Shown here: piece after piece, positions 22,540 to 34,200 of the stretch
Layout of the letters: each line of letters starts with the position of its first letter
Numbering within the stretch: the stretch's first letter is position 1
NCBI GenBank assembly: GCA_022578605.1
Contig: MU394105.1
Span: forward strand, 237,428 to 301,427
Length of the DNA stretch: 64,000 nucleotides
Direction: 5' to 3'
Origin: Camillea tinctor
Lineage: Eukaryota > Ascomycota > Sordariomycetes > Xylariales > Xylariaceae
Made by a program: the position numbers and the translations under genes
Notes under the pieces: model-generated
The model's input: only the letters and a program-made list of their open reading frames with translations
Database searches by the model: none
What the model was told of the DNA's origin: nothing

Positions 22540-23900
22540 TCATCCCATCCATTTGCTCTTGACGATTTGCGTGATATTGAAGCCGCCAGACACCATGTAG
22601 AGCTTTTGCTGCTGGCATGCCTCGACAACCTAGACGCATCGAGTCAGCAAGGTCCATAGCCATGATAAGAACATTGCCCTCCTCCATACCTCTTCGACAG
22701 GGTTCTTCACGATGAACTGAATGATCTTGACCTCCTTGGTCTGCCCGAGTCGCATGACACGTCCAATTGCTTGGCGTTCGACGGAAGAGTTCCATTGCGG
22801 CTCGAGCAGATAGATCCTACTAGCAACGGAAAGATTATTGAGTCTAATTCCCTAATTAGATATACTATTCAAGACGATGCATGTAATAGCATTAGACCTA
22901 CTCAACGGCTCCGGTGCTAAGTGTCATCAGCAGGACTCGGATGTCTTGTTGCTCTTGGAAGCCCTTCAGAATATTGGTTCGCTTCTTTTCCGTAGACACA
23001 GAGCCATCGACGCGACAGTAAGGATCTCGTTAGCTCGAAAGAGAGACTCCACAATATTAAGGGTTCTTTTCCAGACAGAGAATACAGTACTATTTAGCAG
23101 GTGTGTGGATTAGCCTTTTGCACCAGCATGATGTATGTACCTTCCTAAATCACTTACCACTTTTCCCCTTGGATATTCTTCCTAACGTCCTCCATAAGAC
23201 GTAATAACTTGATGGGGTACTGCTTTGAAGCCTGAACTTGTGAAAGCTTAGTTGTGTCGAGTAGGTTGTATGATCTATGCCGTATGTTACAGAACGGACA
23301 GCTTTGGGCTCCCAAGCCTGCCCCCCCCTGTCTCATTCCAATATTTCTCTGCACAGCAGGATTCGTCGCAAACGACCCTGTCGCACTCTATGAGTATGGT
23401 TCGAGTTCCGTTATCATTGGCATTTAAGTTGATAATTATCTTTGAACAATATTCGCAAATCACGTCTCTGTGTTGCTGTAATAGGCTGAAACATGACTTT
23501 AGATCGAATCTCGAGGCTGATGAAATCTCATCACAGTATTCTCTTAGGCGTAAGAGTTGCTCTAAGACATTTTGATGTGCAGCTACAGAGCCTTTCTTGT
23601 TCACAGCCTGAATGAGAACGTTTCGGCATCTAATCTCGAGGCTGCGGTAATTCTGTTCTTCGTTTTCATTGAAACTTAACAGAATGACATGTATGGTTGA
23701 GTGGAAGTTTAGAATGCCCTGAGCTCGTCTTAGACAGATACAAGTAAGCAATAAACGAAGATTTGGAAACCCATTCCTTGGGTTCTTTTGTTGGGTTTAA
23801 GCCTCGGAGGCGATATGTAGCCGGAATATAGCAGGTTGTTCTGAATTTGGCAATATCAAACATGCGATGGAAATGATAGATCAAGTAATACAAGCAAGCA
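22540..23900 (-). pseudogene. SNF2/RING helicase fragment (HLTF/Rad5/Rad16-like), decayed
   Basis: Reading leftwards, the fragment covers the end of the first ATPase lobe (about 23890-23700, FHRMFDIAKFR and LRRAQGILN), a linker, and a RING-like zinc motif (VICEYCSKI...ECDRVVCDESC about 23440-23340, then SCPFCN near 23300). The second helicase lobe follows: VFSVWKRTLNIVESLF, YCRVDGSVS, VLLMTLSTGAVE, then RIYLLEPQWNSSVERQAIGR and RLGQTKEVKIIQF, ending at the stop at 22542-22540. Such proteins are chromatin remodelling ATPases and ubiquitin ligases. It is broken: one frameshift in the C8 run at 23321-23328 separates the two halves of the RING, another near 23021 separates NEI from YCRVDGS, and the conserved GLNLTAA before RIYLLEP is missing or lost in an intron. 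The N-terminal Walker A and DEAH motifs are absent upstream, where DUF4267 begins. It is a truncated relic. Confidence 0.8.
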
Positions 23901-24352
23901 CATATATATGTGTGTGGCATCTTAGCTAGCAATAGTTCTGATTCACCGCGCAACAACTACTTCACCACCATGCCCCTATATGTGGTTCTCAGGATAGGCG
24001 CCTCGTGACAATGGGTCTCATCAGGAATTTTGACTTCGACTAAAAACTAGTTGGCTTCTGCACACAGAAGTGGAAGTAACATTTAAGCCTTAATGGTGAC
24101 AAATGTTCGTTCAGCAAGACTCATATGATTGTCGAGCCCATTACCTAGGCAAAAGCAACTCAAGGTAGGTTGGAATCCTTCTCGGCCTAGGCTTTGCATC
24201 TGGCCACACGATAGCTACATCCCACTTCAACTCACTCGCAATTAACGTTTCACAGCAGTGTCTTGAAAGTAAGCGAGCTCTAGAAGCGCATAATCTCAAG
24301 CTATCACCCAAACATGTGGCGATGCGGGGGGTAAAGATTATAACAAATCAGC

Positions 24353-24664
24353 TCACAAAACGGGCAGAGAGACACAACTCCAGCAGGACCACATGATTCG
24401 CATATTTTCTGTCTCGATCTTGGTATCGCATGCGGCCAGCTCGCGGTAAAAATAAAGAGTATACATACACATACCGAGGACGATAGTGCGAGCGTTGTTG
24501 ATGTGCATGACCGCTGCCGCGGCGGGCGTGCTGGCGATGCGATCTGGGAGGCCGAACTCGAGCATAGCCGCTCGCACGTCGAAGTAAGACCACATTCCGC
24601 CGAAGGTCATGACGGTTGCTACGAAAAGTGCGGGGACATGGCGCAATTCGAAGTGCTCAAACAT
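24353..24664 (-). CDS. DUF4267 small membrane protein, possibly truncated
   Basis: A 103-residue frame starting MFEHFELRHVPALFVATVM. Residues 1-80 fit the fungal DUF4267 family: FGGMWSYFD, RAAMLEFGLPDRIA, a first helix, INNARTIVLG, and a second helix leading to FYRELAACDT. After about residue 82 the expected LGAYxGLVDSYVVWREG-like third helix is missing and the protein ends early with WSCWSCVSLPVL, against a usual 130-150 residues. Either an unrecognised intron lies downstream (a GTATGT donor exists after IVLG, but splicing there would discard conserved sequence) or the 3' end has decayed. The function of the family is unknown. The neighbour downstream is the SNF2 relic. Confidence 0.65.
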   Translation of the reverse strand: MFEHFELRHVPALFVATVMTFGGMWSYFDVRAAMLEFGLPDRIASTPAAAAVMHINNARTIVLGMCMYTLYFYRELAACDTKIETENMRIMWSCWSCVSLPVL

Positions 24665-25136
24665 GGTGAAGAGTTAAAAGGCAATTATACGTGCTTGCCA
24701 TAACGAGGTTGATGGCTGAGTGGTGTGGTTAGAACGGTGTTGTGGTTGGTGAGGGAGTGTTGGTGCTGCGAATGAAGAAAGCTTCAAAGTTGGGGGGACT
24801 TTATGCATTACCTACCTAGGATACTTAAGTACCTAAGGAGAAAAATGAAACCAACAGGAAGAGAGAAAGAAGGATTTCGTTTCGGATTTGCTATTACCAA
24901 CCAGACGGAACGAAATGAGGTGTCATTTCATTGTCACACACCTTATTCCCTTACATGGAGTCACCTGAGGGTCTTTGATAATAAAATCGACTTATCCAAT
25001 AAAAGACAATTCTGCATGAAGAACCGTCTTCAATAATAGCCCCCAAACAGAGTCGCTCTTGGCTTTTTCCACTTATAAACATTATCAAAATAGATTTTAT
25101 CGCCGACATCAATGGCGATAATATGTAGTCGCTGCC

Positions 25137-25140
<4 letters not shown>

Positions 25141-25179
<39 letters not shown>
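25141..25179 (+). repeat. poly-A homopolymer, 39 bases
   Basis: Uninterrupted run of A followed by a G-rich stretch (GGGAGGGGGAAGGGGG). It could be the tail of a retroposed sequence, but no retroelement body is visible on the 5' side; it may also be slippage-expanded. Confidence 0.9.
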
Positions 25180-25182
<3 letters not shown>

Positions 25183-26317
25183 AGGGGGAAGGGGGTTGCA
25201 ATTGGTTTTGGTCGCTGACAGCTACTATATATACTGTGAAAATGGTTTTGTGCATTTAAAGAAAATAAGAAATAAAGATATAGGGTATGCCTAGGTAGTT
25301 ATAGAAAAATCGTTTTTGCAAACAATGTGCTATGGTTAACAGTAGCATCTATATAGATGCCATAGGCCAGAATGTATGTGTATAAATGGGAGCATAATTC
25401 TCGACATGGGATCCAGGAGAACTTAGAACCTTAAGACTCCTTAATACCATAAGAGAATTATTAGTTGAATATGACTCTATGTTCCAAGCTATTACCCCTT
25501 GTCACACAGGCATTCCCAAGGATGCTGCCAACCTTATCTGATATATGTCGAGGGCCAAATACCTCTACTACGACCGTCAGGCGCTGCTCGGATCGACTGC
25601 CAAAAGCTGACTTGACTAAGGCTATTTTGCCAGGAAGACTCGAGAAGTACACCCTCAAATTCGACTAGGTATGGTTCAAGTGAGAGGCATGAGATATTTC
25701 AGTGTCCTGGTTTCAAGTATGCCAATCATAGTCCCATTCTGTATGTAGACTGTGCAATGTTCTTTTCTGGAAGCTCAACTTCAAAACCCTAAGAGGTTTC
25801 CTTTTGCTATTGCGTGGTAGTGCATCTGGATCTGTGCATCATTCTGCAGGGCATTGCTTTCGTACCTTGGGGATAATCTCGGTAGCACTATCTGTATACG
25901 TCTGCAGGAAGAGGACACGGGGTGTATAGATGGGAAGCTTAGATATTGTGAGGAACCGAAGAACTGATTACCGAACTTTAGGGGATAAGTCACGATACAG
26001 TGTCTAAAAGTGAGATCAGGCGAGGGCATGCATTGAGTTCAGCAACGCTATCTAGCTTTTCGAGATAGGAAATAGCCTGCGTGGCTTGAGAATGTACATC
26101 TACAATGCAGTTTTTACTTACACAGAGTAGGTTCGGTCTCTATGCATGCGGAATATATTGATCATCGGGTGCTCCCTATGTCGGAAAATCCCCCCTGCTT
26201 AACGAAGTCACTGGCACTGGCCATTGCCCTTTAAGGATTGAGCACCTTTTTTGCCCATCCAAAAAGACAGCCCCTTAGGTCATAGTATATATGCGCCGGG
26301 GACTAGGTAATCAGCTG

Positions 26318-26326
26318 TATATAAAT
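26318..26326 (+). promoter_or_regulatory. probable TATA element of methyltransferase gene
   Basis: TATATAAAT about 135 bases upstream of the ATG at 26460, in an otherwise ordinary leader. Positional inference only. Confidence 0.35.
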
Positions 26327-26459
26327 ATGGTAGTTTCTTCATCAATAACACTTGATTCTTTAACCCTCGGTCTTACAATCAACTTAGTTCATGATTTCAC
26401 CTATGCTTAACCGATTATCATCATCTAACCCTACTTTGTGACAAATTTTAGTAGCTAAA

Positions 26460-27413
26460 ATGGTTGATACCTACTTGGATACCATGACCCGTCTCCCTAG
26501 TGAGATCACTAGGTATGGATTTACGATCGTTGAATATTTTCTCCTCTATTTTATAACTAATTGCACTATATCAGACTCAATGAACAGTTTGATCTTATGG
26601 CAGAGTATAGTGATCCCTTTTCTAGTACCCTCATCAGCCTCTAACGGCCAAGGTAGAAACATCGGATACATTATACATCCCTCTATCACGTTGCCACCCA
26701 CGCCACGTATCGCTGATATCGGAACCGGCACGGGCAGGTTTCTGCTACGTCTTCAACCAACATTGCCAAATGCCTCATTTGAAGGCTTTGACATCGCACC
26801 AGACTTTTATCCGCCTCAGGATACGCTTCCGCCCAACATGTCACTCGAGATACAAGACCTAAAGCGTCCTTTTCCCGAGCTAATGCACCAACAGTATAAT
26901 ATGGTTCACGTGCGTATGCTAGTCGCGGCGATGCTGCCAGATGACTGGGAGCCTGCTGTTCACAACCTCATGCGGCTACTCAAGCCAGGAGGGTACTTGC
27001 AGTGGGAGGAGTGTGACTTTGCGCATGCGACGATGCTGCAGGGTAATCCTAGCGCCCTCATCGAAAACTCGAAGCACATGTTCGACATGTTCCGTGCTTC
27101 CTTTGGAGACAAGTTCGTTTACGGATGGAGCACGCTACCAGGTATCATGCGATCAGCAGGCCTAGATCCAGTAGTCAGCCATGTGATGAGCTCTGATCGA
27201 GTGCCCGAGACGCGGGCGCGTGAAACTACAAACAAGCTGGCCTTGGCTTTCACATCGGCACGGATGGCTGGGAAGCAGGCGTTAGAGCTGCCCGGAAATA
27301 AAAGTTTGGAAGAAGTAGAAAAGGTGGTTTATGAAGAGATAGAGTCAGGCTGCTATTTAAGATACGACATTCATGTAGTCTGCGGTCAAAAGCCGACAGC
27401 TTCAGTTCCATAG
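26460..27413 (+). CDS. LaeA-like SAM-dependent methyltransferase
   Basis: Best read as three exons, 26460-26512, 26575-26609 and 26653-27413, giving 282 residues. Splicing recreates the family signature RLNEQFDLM directly before NIGYIIHPS. SAM-binding motif I is ADIGTGTGRFLL, followed by an acidic loop (GFDIAP), a motif near NMVHVRMLVAAM and LLKPGGYLQWEECDF. This is the seven-beta-strand methyltransferase fold, in the LaeA/UMTA branch that fungi use in secondary-metabolite regulation or tailoring. The substrate is unknown. The second intron would be only 43 bp (GTGATC...CAAG with a CTAAC branch site). An unspliced reading is also open through both introns (317 residues) but lacks the conserved RLNEQF segment. 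No biosynthetic enzyme is adjacent. Confidence 0.85.
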   Translation: MVDTYLDTMTRLPSEITRYGFTIVEYFLLYFITNCTISDSMNSLILWQSIVIPFLVPSSASNGQGRNIGYIIHPSITLPPTPRIADIGTGTGRFLLRLQPTLPNASFEGFDIAPDFYPPQDTLPPNMSLEIQDLKRPFPELMHQQYNMVHVRMLVAAMLPDDWEPAVHNLMRLLKPGGYLQWEECDFAHATMLQGNPSALIENSKHMFDMFRASFGDKFVYGWSTLPGIMRSAGLDPVVSHVMSSDRVPETRARETTNKLALAFTSARMAGKQALELPGNKSLEEVEKVVYEEIESGCYLRYDIHVVCGQKPTASVP

Positions 27414-27414
27414 A

Positions 27415-28060
27415 TGGCCCCTTTTATTTATACTAGATGAGTGACGAAAAAGGCTACAACAGTCCTCTCGGGATCTCTAATTATTATCTCAGCTTCAAAA
27501 CAACCACGTTACTTCTATAAATCAACTTTTATAGCATATGTTACCACTCTTCTAGTGAGTCCAGTTGTGAGATCTGAATCTACCAGTTCTCTACTAGCTA
27601 TGTGATGTAGTTCTATGTTCTAACTGTCAAAGAACAATTAGTTTTTGCTTTTGTCTGCGCCACTGTGCCTACATACCTAGCAAATTTTATAATATAACCA
27701 TGCCAAAGATGAAATGAAAAGGCGAAAAAAAAAAGATCTCAGGAACTTGAATCAATATAGCTACAAGCACACAATATAGGTATCAAGGGCTAAGAAGTTG
27801 TTCCAATGCACATCCTCGATAATCACAGCCAACTCATAGAAGCATCACGGACAAATAGATATGAACTCAGAGTGGAGGCATGTTTACCTATGCCAAACTG
27901 GGATAAATTGTGAAACCTTTTCTATAAAAATTATCAAGACTAACTCACCACTATATGTTGTGAAAAGGCGATGCGTGGGGAAAGGGGGAGGCGTGTGGTC
28001 CTTTGATAGCTAGGATCATGTGGCTTGCCTACACTAATGCTAACAACGGATAACGTTAAC
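27415..28060. other. spacer before tRNA pair
   Basis: 3' flank of the methyltransferase gene and AT-rich sequence; nothing else recognised. Confidence 0.5.
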
Positions 28061-28063
28061 CAA

Positions 28064-28135
28064 TCCGAGTTGGTGTAGTGGCTAACATTTGACGCTCTCA
28101 CCGTCAAGCCCGGGGTTCGATTCCCCGACTCGGAG
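28064..28135 (+). tRNA. tRNA-Glu (CTC)
   Basis: The 7-bp acceptor stem TCCGAGT/ACTCGGA is perfect. The D arm is GTTGGTGTAGTGGCTAAC-like. The anticodon stem TGACG/CGTCA encloses the loop CTCTCAC with anticodon CTC. The T arm is CGGGGTTCGATTCCCCG and the discriminator base is G. There is no intron. It lies 13 bases before a tRNA-Asp on the same strand. Confidence 0.93.
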
Positions 28136-28148
28136 TGTCACTTGCAAA

Positions 28149-28230
28149 TCTCGATTGGTCTAGTGGTCAGGATACCTGCTTGTCATCGTACAAATCGCAG
28201 GTGGCCGGGGTTCGATTCCCCGATCGAGAG
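28149..28230 (+). tRNA. tRNA-Asp (GTC) with short intron
   Basis: Acceptor stem TCTCGAT/ATCGAGA, D arm GGTCTAGTGGTCAGGATAC, anticodon stem CCTGC/GCAGG, anticodon GTC in the loop TTGTCA, then an intron of about 10 nt (TCGTACAAAT) at the canonical position after base 37. The T arm is CCGGGGTTCGATTCCCCG, the discriminator is G, and a T-rich Pol III terminator (TTTTTT near 28250) follows. Confidence 0.92.
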
Positions 28231-28234
28231 GTTC

Positions 28235-31200
28235 TGATGGTTTTATTCTTTTTTTTAAGCTTTTGTTAATTCTTCCTCGCAAGGATGTTCATCAATCAGT
28301 GTCATTTCTTCCGGTGCAATGGTTTTATTGTTATCGCTGAGGAAGACTACGAACATCATCAATACATTCTTTCGTATCTAGTAACTACTTAGACAAGTCT
28401 GATGATTATGGAGCTAATGCATACTAAAAAGTCCTATTTCGTGGAGGGTTAGGGTTCAACCCCTGGAGATGGACCGTGAGAAACAAATACTACGAAAGAA
28501 ATCGCGAAAATTATCTTTGTCTTGACGCGAGAGGATGTCGCAAAAAATAAAAGCTACAAAGTGTTCTTAATGCATAAACACTTAGTGAAGTTGACTGGTG
28601 GGAAGGATTAAATAGGGCATTATTACATTGACTATTATAATTAATGACTGATAATCCCATAAAATGTCCTTAAACACCGCCGCTTAGCTAAGAAACAGTA
28701 TTGATGTTTGGATGTGATTGTTGCAGCATGTATTATACGTAAACAGAGGCTTTCACGATGCCTCACACAATTCTACATTAAGCAGATCTAAGATTTTTAA
28801 TAAATGTAGAGCTATCAGTATCTATCCCACAAGCCTTGTAACAAACTAAGCTACGTAAAGTCTTTCGGATAATACGTTAAAAAAGAAATTCTGAAGAATG
28901 GGTTTTACGTGATTAAGAGTGAAGACCAATGTCTAGAATACTCTTCGTCTATATATAAAATTTAAATAGTTTATTATTTTTGTGTTGTTAGTTATCTATA
29001 AGTTGCTGATACCCATGGCACATTTACCTGTATTCCAAGTCTATCGTTGACAGACCGTTTCCATTTGAGTCAAGAAGTTGCTGTACCCACTCGACTACAC
29101 AAACAAGTCCAATACTCTATGAATTCGGGCTCAAAATTTCCTAGAATCTGCTAGCAAGAGACATTGTTGGAAGGTTGTAGATAATGAGCATCATGAGCAT
29201 CATTTCTCCAAGTTATATCCATGCTTAGGCACCATGTTGATTATAACCTATGTAGGTGCACCCCGGAGAACTATTTTACGCATAAATAAGAGTATCATAT
29301 TTATCCAAATTCGAAGACATCGATTGTGTCTATTAGAACTGTGGTATCTCAAAGAATAGCATATACAAGCTAATGATGGTCTTACTTCCTGCACTCTCTA
29401 AAAGAGTGATTATGTAGCTAGGTCTACGGATCAGAAGTAGAAACAGAACCACCTACCAAGGGTAGTTCACACTATAAACACATATTAATACTACTATATC
29501 GATAATTTGAAAATCGGCATCATCTGCCAAGGTAGTAGTATATCAGTATCACCCCTTTCCCGACTCGACATGGTCAAGTCGGTGCCGGGGTTACTCAGTC
29601 GGGCCTATTACTGATCCCATCATGTATGGTTTCTTGTTTTCTTATAACATCCGTTCCCGGTGTTGTCACATTTCTCTCGGGACACGAGGGGAAATCTTTT
29701 ACTTTCAAAGGTAGATAAATGGAGATGAGAGTGGTGTATAAGTATTCCACGTAGATGCGGAGATACATAATGCCATATTTCGCTGAGCATGAACGTGGGA
29801 AATAAAGCTGTTGAATTACTAAGAAGGAATAAGATGTATCTGATCAGAAATATCAGTAGTTCTATATCCAGTCTAGATGTTTAATTTATGCCTTGTAGCC
29901 TTTCTCCATTCTATGATAAAAGCTTATTTAACTCCTCAGTATGGGTACCAATTCCGTACGCAACTGCTGCCATGAAACAGCGTATAATAATGAGCACGAA
30001 TGTTTCTACGGGAAAATGATATATGGCATAGAAATATGCATGGATATAGCCGTAACACTCTATGTATGTCTATACCTTATATATACTAATGATTATGTTT
30101 TTTTTAATTCAAGGAAGCAATACGTATCGTCTAATCCTTGTCAGAGTTTTCTGACTTGATATTTGTGTCGAGGGCCAGAGCCAGATAGATACAAGATCTA
30201 ATACCATAAGAGCGTAACCGGTTACATGGTCTCCTTATTCCTATAGGTATGCATATACTGACGACTATAGCTCAAAGGGCACGATAAAATCATTTGCGCA
30301 AATTCATGAATGTACAAACCACATGTCGTACATCCCGAAATAAAGCAATCCAATGCATTTACATCAGTGCCTAGAGAGCAAGTTGTAGAGAAGCCAATGA
30401 CCTACTCTTGAGGATTTAGATGACATGAAAGGATATAGTCATCATTATCGTAGCATGCGTTGACTACCAAGTTAAATATGATAGCATCCTTTTATTTCCC
30501 CATCATGGTAACTTTTTCTTTTTTGATGCTTTGGTCGTTAGTTGGTCTCGAGATAAGTAATGGTATTCCCCATAGGTATACGGGAAAACATCTCGTATAT
30601 CGAATTACCTACCATAAAACGAAGGCCTACGGCGCCGTAAAACGGATGCAATTTCCACCCGTAACCGCATAGACCACCGTTATATACATAGGCTAGCCGC
30701 AAACATAGAAGCGAGCCCATTTCAGTATTTATGAGGCTCAAGCACCCTTTTGCACTCGCTGATTACTTAATCTACCGTCCTCAATCAGACATGTCTAGGC
30801 TATATGGGTCGGTCTACCTACCTAGTAGCTAACGAGTGAAGGGCAGTGCACTATATATAGGCCGCTGCAACTACCACCAAAGTTACATCCAATCTGTAAC
30901 TATATTTTTTCTGATGATAAAGACAGGGGGCATCCTTTTGGAGCCATGGCCCCCAAGAGTAATATCAGGAGGGAAGGAAATATAGGTATACTATTACGAC
31001 GGCGAGGTGCGGTAGGGAATGGTATACTATTGTGCATTTAGACGATGAGCGGGGCATCGCGAATAGGAGGCTCTGCGTGAATATACTCTCTCAAAAGGTT
31101 TTAAGGGGGAAAGAAGAGGGGTAATTGTCAGACTAACCTACCAGCCAGCCTATTACAGTAACTATACGAGGGAAATTAAGCAAACGGAGAAGTTGTCGAT

Positions 31201-34200
31201 CAAAAAGGACCTCCATACATGACACAATACCTAGTTGGAGTCATAAGGTTGGCTTTTTTGCTTCATACATAGGTTCGTGTCGTTTCCCTGTTACCTACCT
31301 AGGTACCTACTACCTACCTAACTTACCAAGGCCATAACGTATGTTATGTATGTGCATAGGTCACATACCCAAACTAGGTCAGCAATATATGCATTTGTTG
31401 GATCACCAGTCCGGAGCGTCCTCAGTCTTGCTTCCGATTCGAGATCCCCCCGAAAAACCTTCCCTCTAACCCCAGCGTTTGCTAATCATTTCCTATAAAC
31501 GAAATCGCGGGGAGGATGGGAGAGAAGAGGGGCAGGGTTTCCGTCCCGCCCCTGCGTGTTCGTGTCGGAGTTCGCAGCCAGCAGCAGCGGCAGCATCATC
31601 GTCGATTCCTTTTTTTCTGCTTATGATCCTTACCTGTATGTATGTAGGTATATGTGTTGGTAGATCTTCGCTGGAAGTAAGCAACTAGAATATTAGTTTC
31701 GTTATTATTATCGTTATTATTATTTCCTATCCCGACCCTTCTGTTATCTATTCCCGATGGATCCGTTCCGCTCGTTCCCCCCGCTTCAGTCGGTCGTGGG
31801 AAGAAGCTTTCGTGATGTCGCGGGTTTACTTTCCTTCCCCCCCTCCACCCCTCCCGGCCACGCTTCAATTTATTTAATCTCCCTCTAATACTTCGTAGAT
31901 CATTTACACGTTGTGCGGGGAGAGAAGGAAAAAAGCAAGGGGGGTATGCCGAACTCCACATGTGATTTAGATGCAAGCTACCCGACGGCAAGTTGGGTGT
32001 TGAAAACGAGGGTGTGGAGGGCAAGGGGCTTTTTCTTTTATTTCCTTTCATTTCTTTCCTCATGCTTGATGTTTCGACAATGAATGAGATGAGACCAGAC
32101 AGTCAGATACACCGTCACGTCTATTACTAAGGAACTAAGCAGACAAGAGGCCAAAAGAAACTCCGCCCAAGTTGCCATGTAGCAATTTACGACCTCTTTT
32201 GGGAACCGATTATACGTGATGAGAAAGGCAATCCCTGCCGGTGACCATATATGTATAGATTATAATCATCTAGCTTTCTACGATAATCTTAGTAGCATTG
32301 TTACCAACCTACCCAGTAGAGATAAACTGTGAGCCTCTACGCGTGTTGTGTCATCCATGACCCGAATTAATAGGCTGCACTTTTCTGGTGATCTTCCACC
32401 TTCCCCTCCGCACTGATGCGCTGGCATTTAGACTCACAGACTGATCACAGTCCGTGGGAGTTTTAGTTACTGCTGATAAATCTCCCTCCCTCTCTCTGTG
32501 GCAACTGTCATGACTCGGTCATACGCCACTAGGAACAGCTTGCGTTATACCGGGCCTAGTATAGGGGGTAAGGGAATAGGAAGATGGGGATTGGTTTGGA
32601 AGGCCGTGATGAGTAACTAGCGGGTAAACGTGGAGGAATCAAGAGGAGATGCTATGTCTACAATTGAGAAAAATAAAAAGATAAAACAACTGGAACGGAA
32701 CATCGAGAAGGATGGCAGCTGTTTAACAAAATAAGTGAATCTCAAAGTAAATTTAGTACCCTTGTACTGGTTAGGTAAAAAGCAATACCCCAGTGTCTAT
32801 CCCGATCAATAGTGGCGGGTGAATGCGATGAGGGGTTGAGTGATGACAATGGTCGCGATAAGTCCCCCTGCGTCGTTAATTTGAAGGGAACTTACTGTGC
32901 CAAGCTGCACGACAATAGCTATTTTTCCTTTCTCAAAAAAACCTCTTCACCTTCGTCGTTCCCCTAAGCACTAGCAGCTGCGAATAGAGATGTCTGGCTC
33001 ACGCAGACTTAGATCAATGAAGCCCCTCAATAAATTCCTCGTACCCCCCGTGTTGACCTCCTAATATCAATGAGTTGCCGTGTTTTATCGTACGATGATG
33101 CGTGAATAAAATGAAGATGCGAGCTGGTGGCCGGTACTTACGCTGGCAACAAGTTGGGTTCTTATTATAGTTTGGTGGTGTATATAGTGTACCTAACAAG
33201 AAAATGGTTCTCTCCCCTTTTTGATTAATCGTTAATCGCAAATGACATATAGCCGCTCAAATACCGGCAGGAGAATTAGGTAGGCCTATAACCGCGTATT
33301 GTCTAGCCGTGATGAGATGGAGGTGTGGGGTGGTGTCGTGATGTCGCAATGGTCTTGGTCGTCGGTTTTTGCTTGTGAAACGGCTCTTTTCACCGTAGGC
33401 TACCTACATATAGTAAGTAGATCGGATTGGATGCCATGTCATCTTTATTGGTTTGAGTGTCCGGAGTAATGGTCAATTGTCAATGTTAGTGCTACAATAT
33501 GTACACTTCTATTCCTCTTGGGCAAGATCTCGCGTGCGGACTGGCACTATTCATCGTAATACCATGCTGTTCAACATGCTGTTCAACATTGGTTTGCAAG
33601 GACAAGGACACACGTTCACCAAGGTCTTGGGACCGTACCGAAATATCATCCCATCCCAATACTTCTATGAGGAATCCAACAGGCTGATATCGGCCAAGCC
33701 CACGCGGCTTTCGCCCCCATCTTTGGGACAAGTCTGGGGAAGGGCAAGACCAAAAGGAAGATAACCTACATACAACTTTCACCGACAAACGGCTAGACGA
33801 TATCACAACGTGAGTGATCAGTTAAATCATAAATCGTAGTCAGCCTAAGGCGATCGACAATGCAAGTTAAAATTTGCTGGCCGTTCACTGGTTGCAAAGA
33901 TGCTGCATGACTTCTGCTGACTCCGCTCGCCTCCACACACAGTGTCGTGCTCACCCTGGAATTGGCTCCTAAAGGCCTCGACTTGGCTAGTGGGAAAGCA
34001 TGCGACGGTGGGGTTGGCGTCTGGTGGTAACCTGGCAGGCTGGTGTTTTCTGCGACTCTATCAAGTTGACGATATGATCGTCGAGGCAAGGCATCGAGAA
34101 AATGGATTGCCCCGCGTTTTTCTTCTCTGACGACCACTGCTATCACGGTCATGGGTGAAGTGAATTTCCGTTTCGAGTATTCCGGAACCTGTTAGGAACA

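Larger units (their letters stand above)
24670..26455. other. gene-free spacer with a long poly-A tract
   Basis: No protein-like frame. Contains a 39-base A homopolymer at 25141-25179. The right end is the promoter of the methyltransferase gene, with a TATATAAAT element at 26318-26326, about 135 bases before its ATG. Confidence 0.5.

Noticed and set aside
29560..29605. Short inverted repeat CCCGACT...AGTCGGG
   Set aside because: Only 7 bp arms in GC-rich local context; no element or terminator function can be argued.
31596..32063. 155-codon minus-strand frame in the desert
   Set aside because: Low-complexity Asn/Arg/Ser sequence, no recognisable motif.
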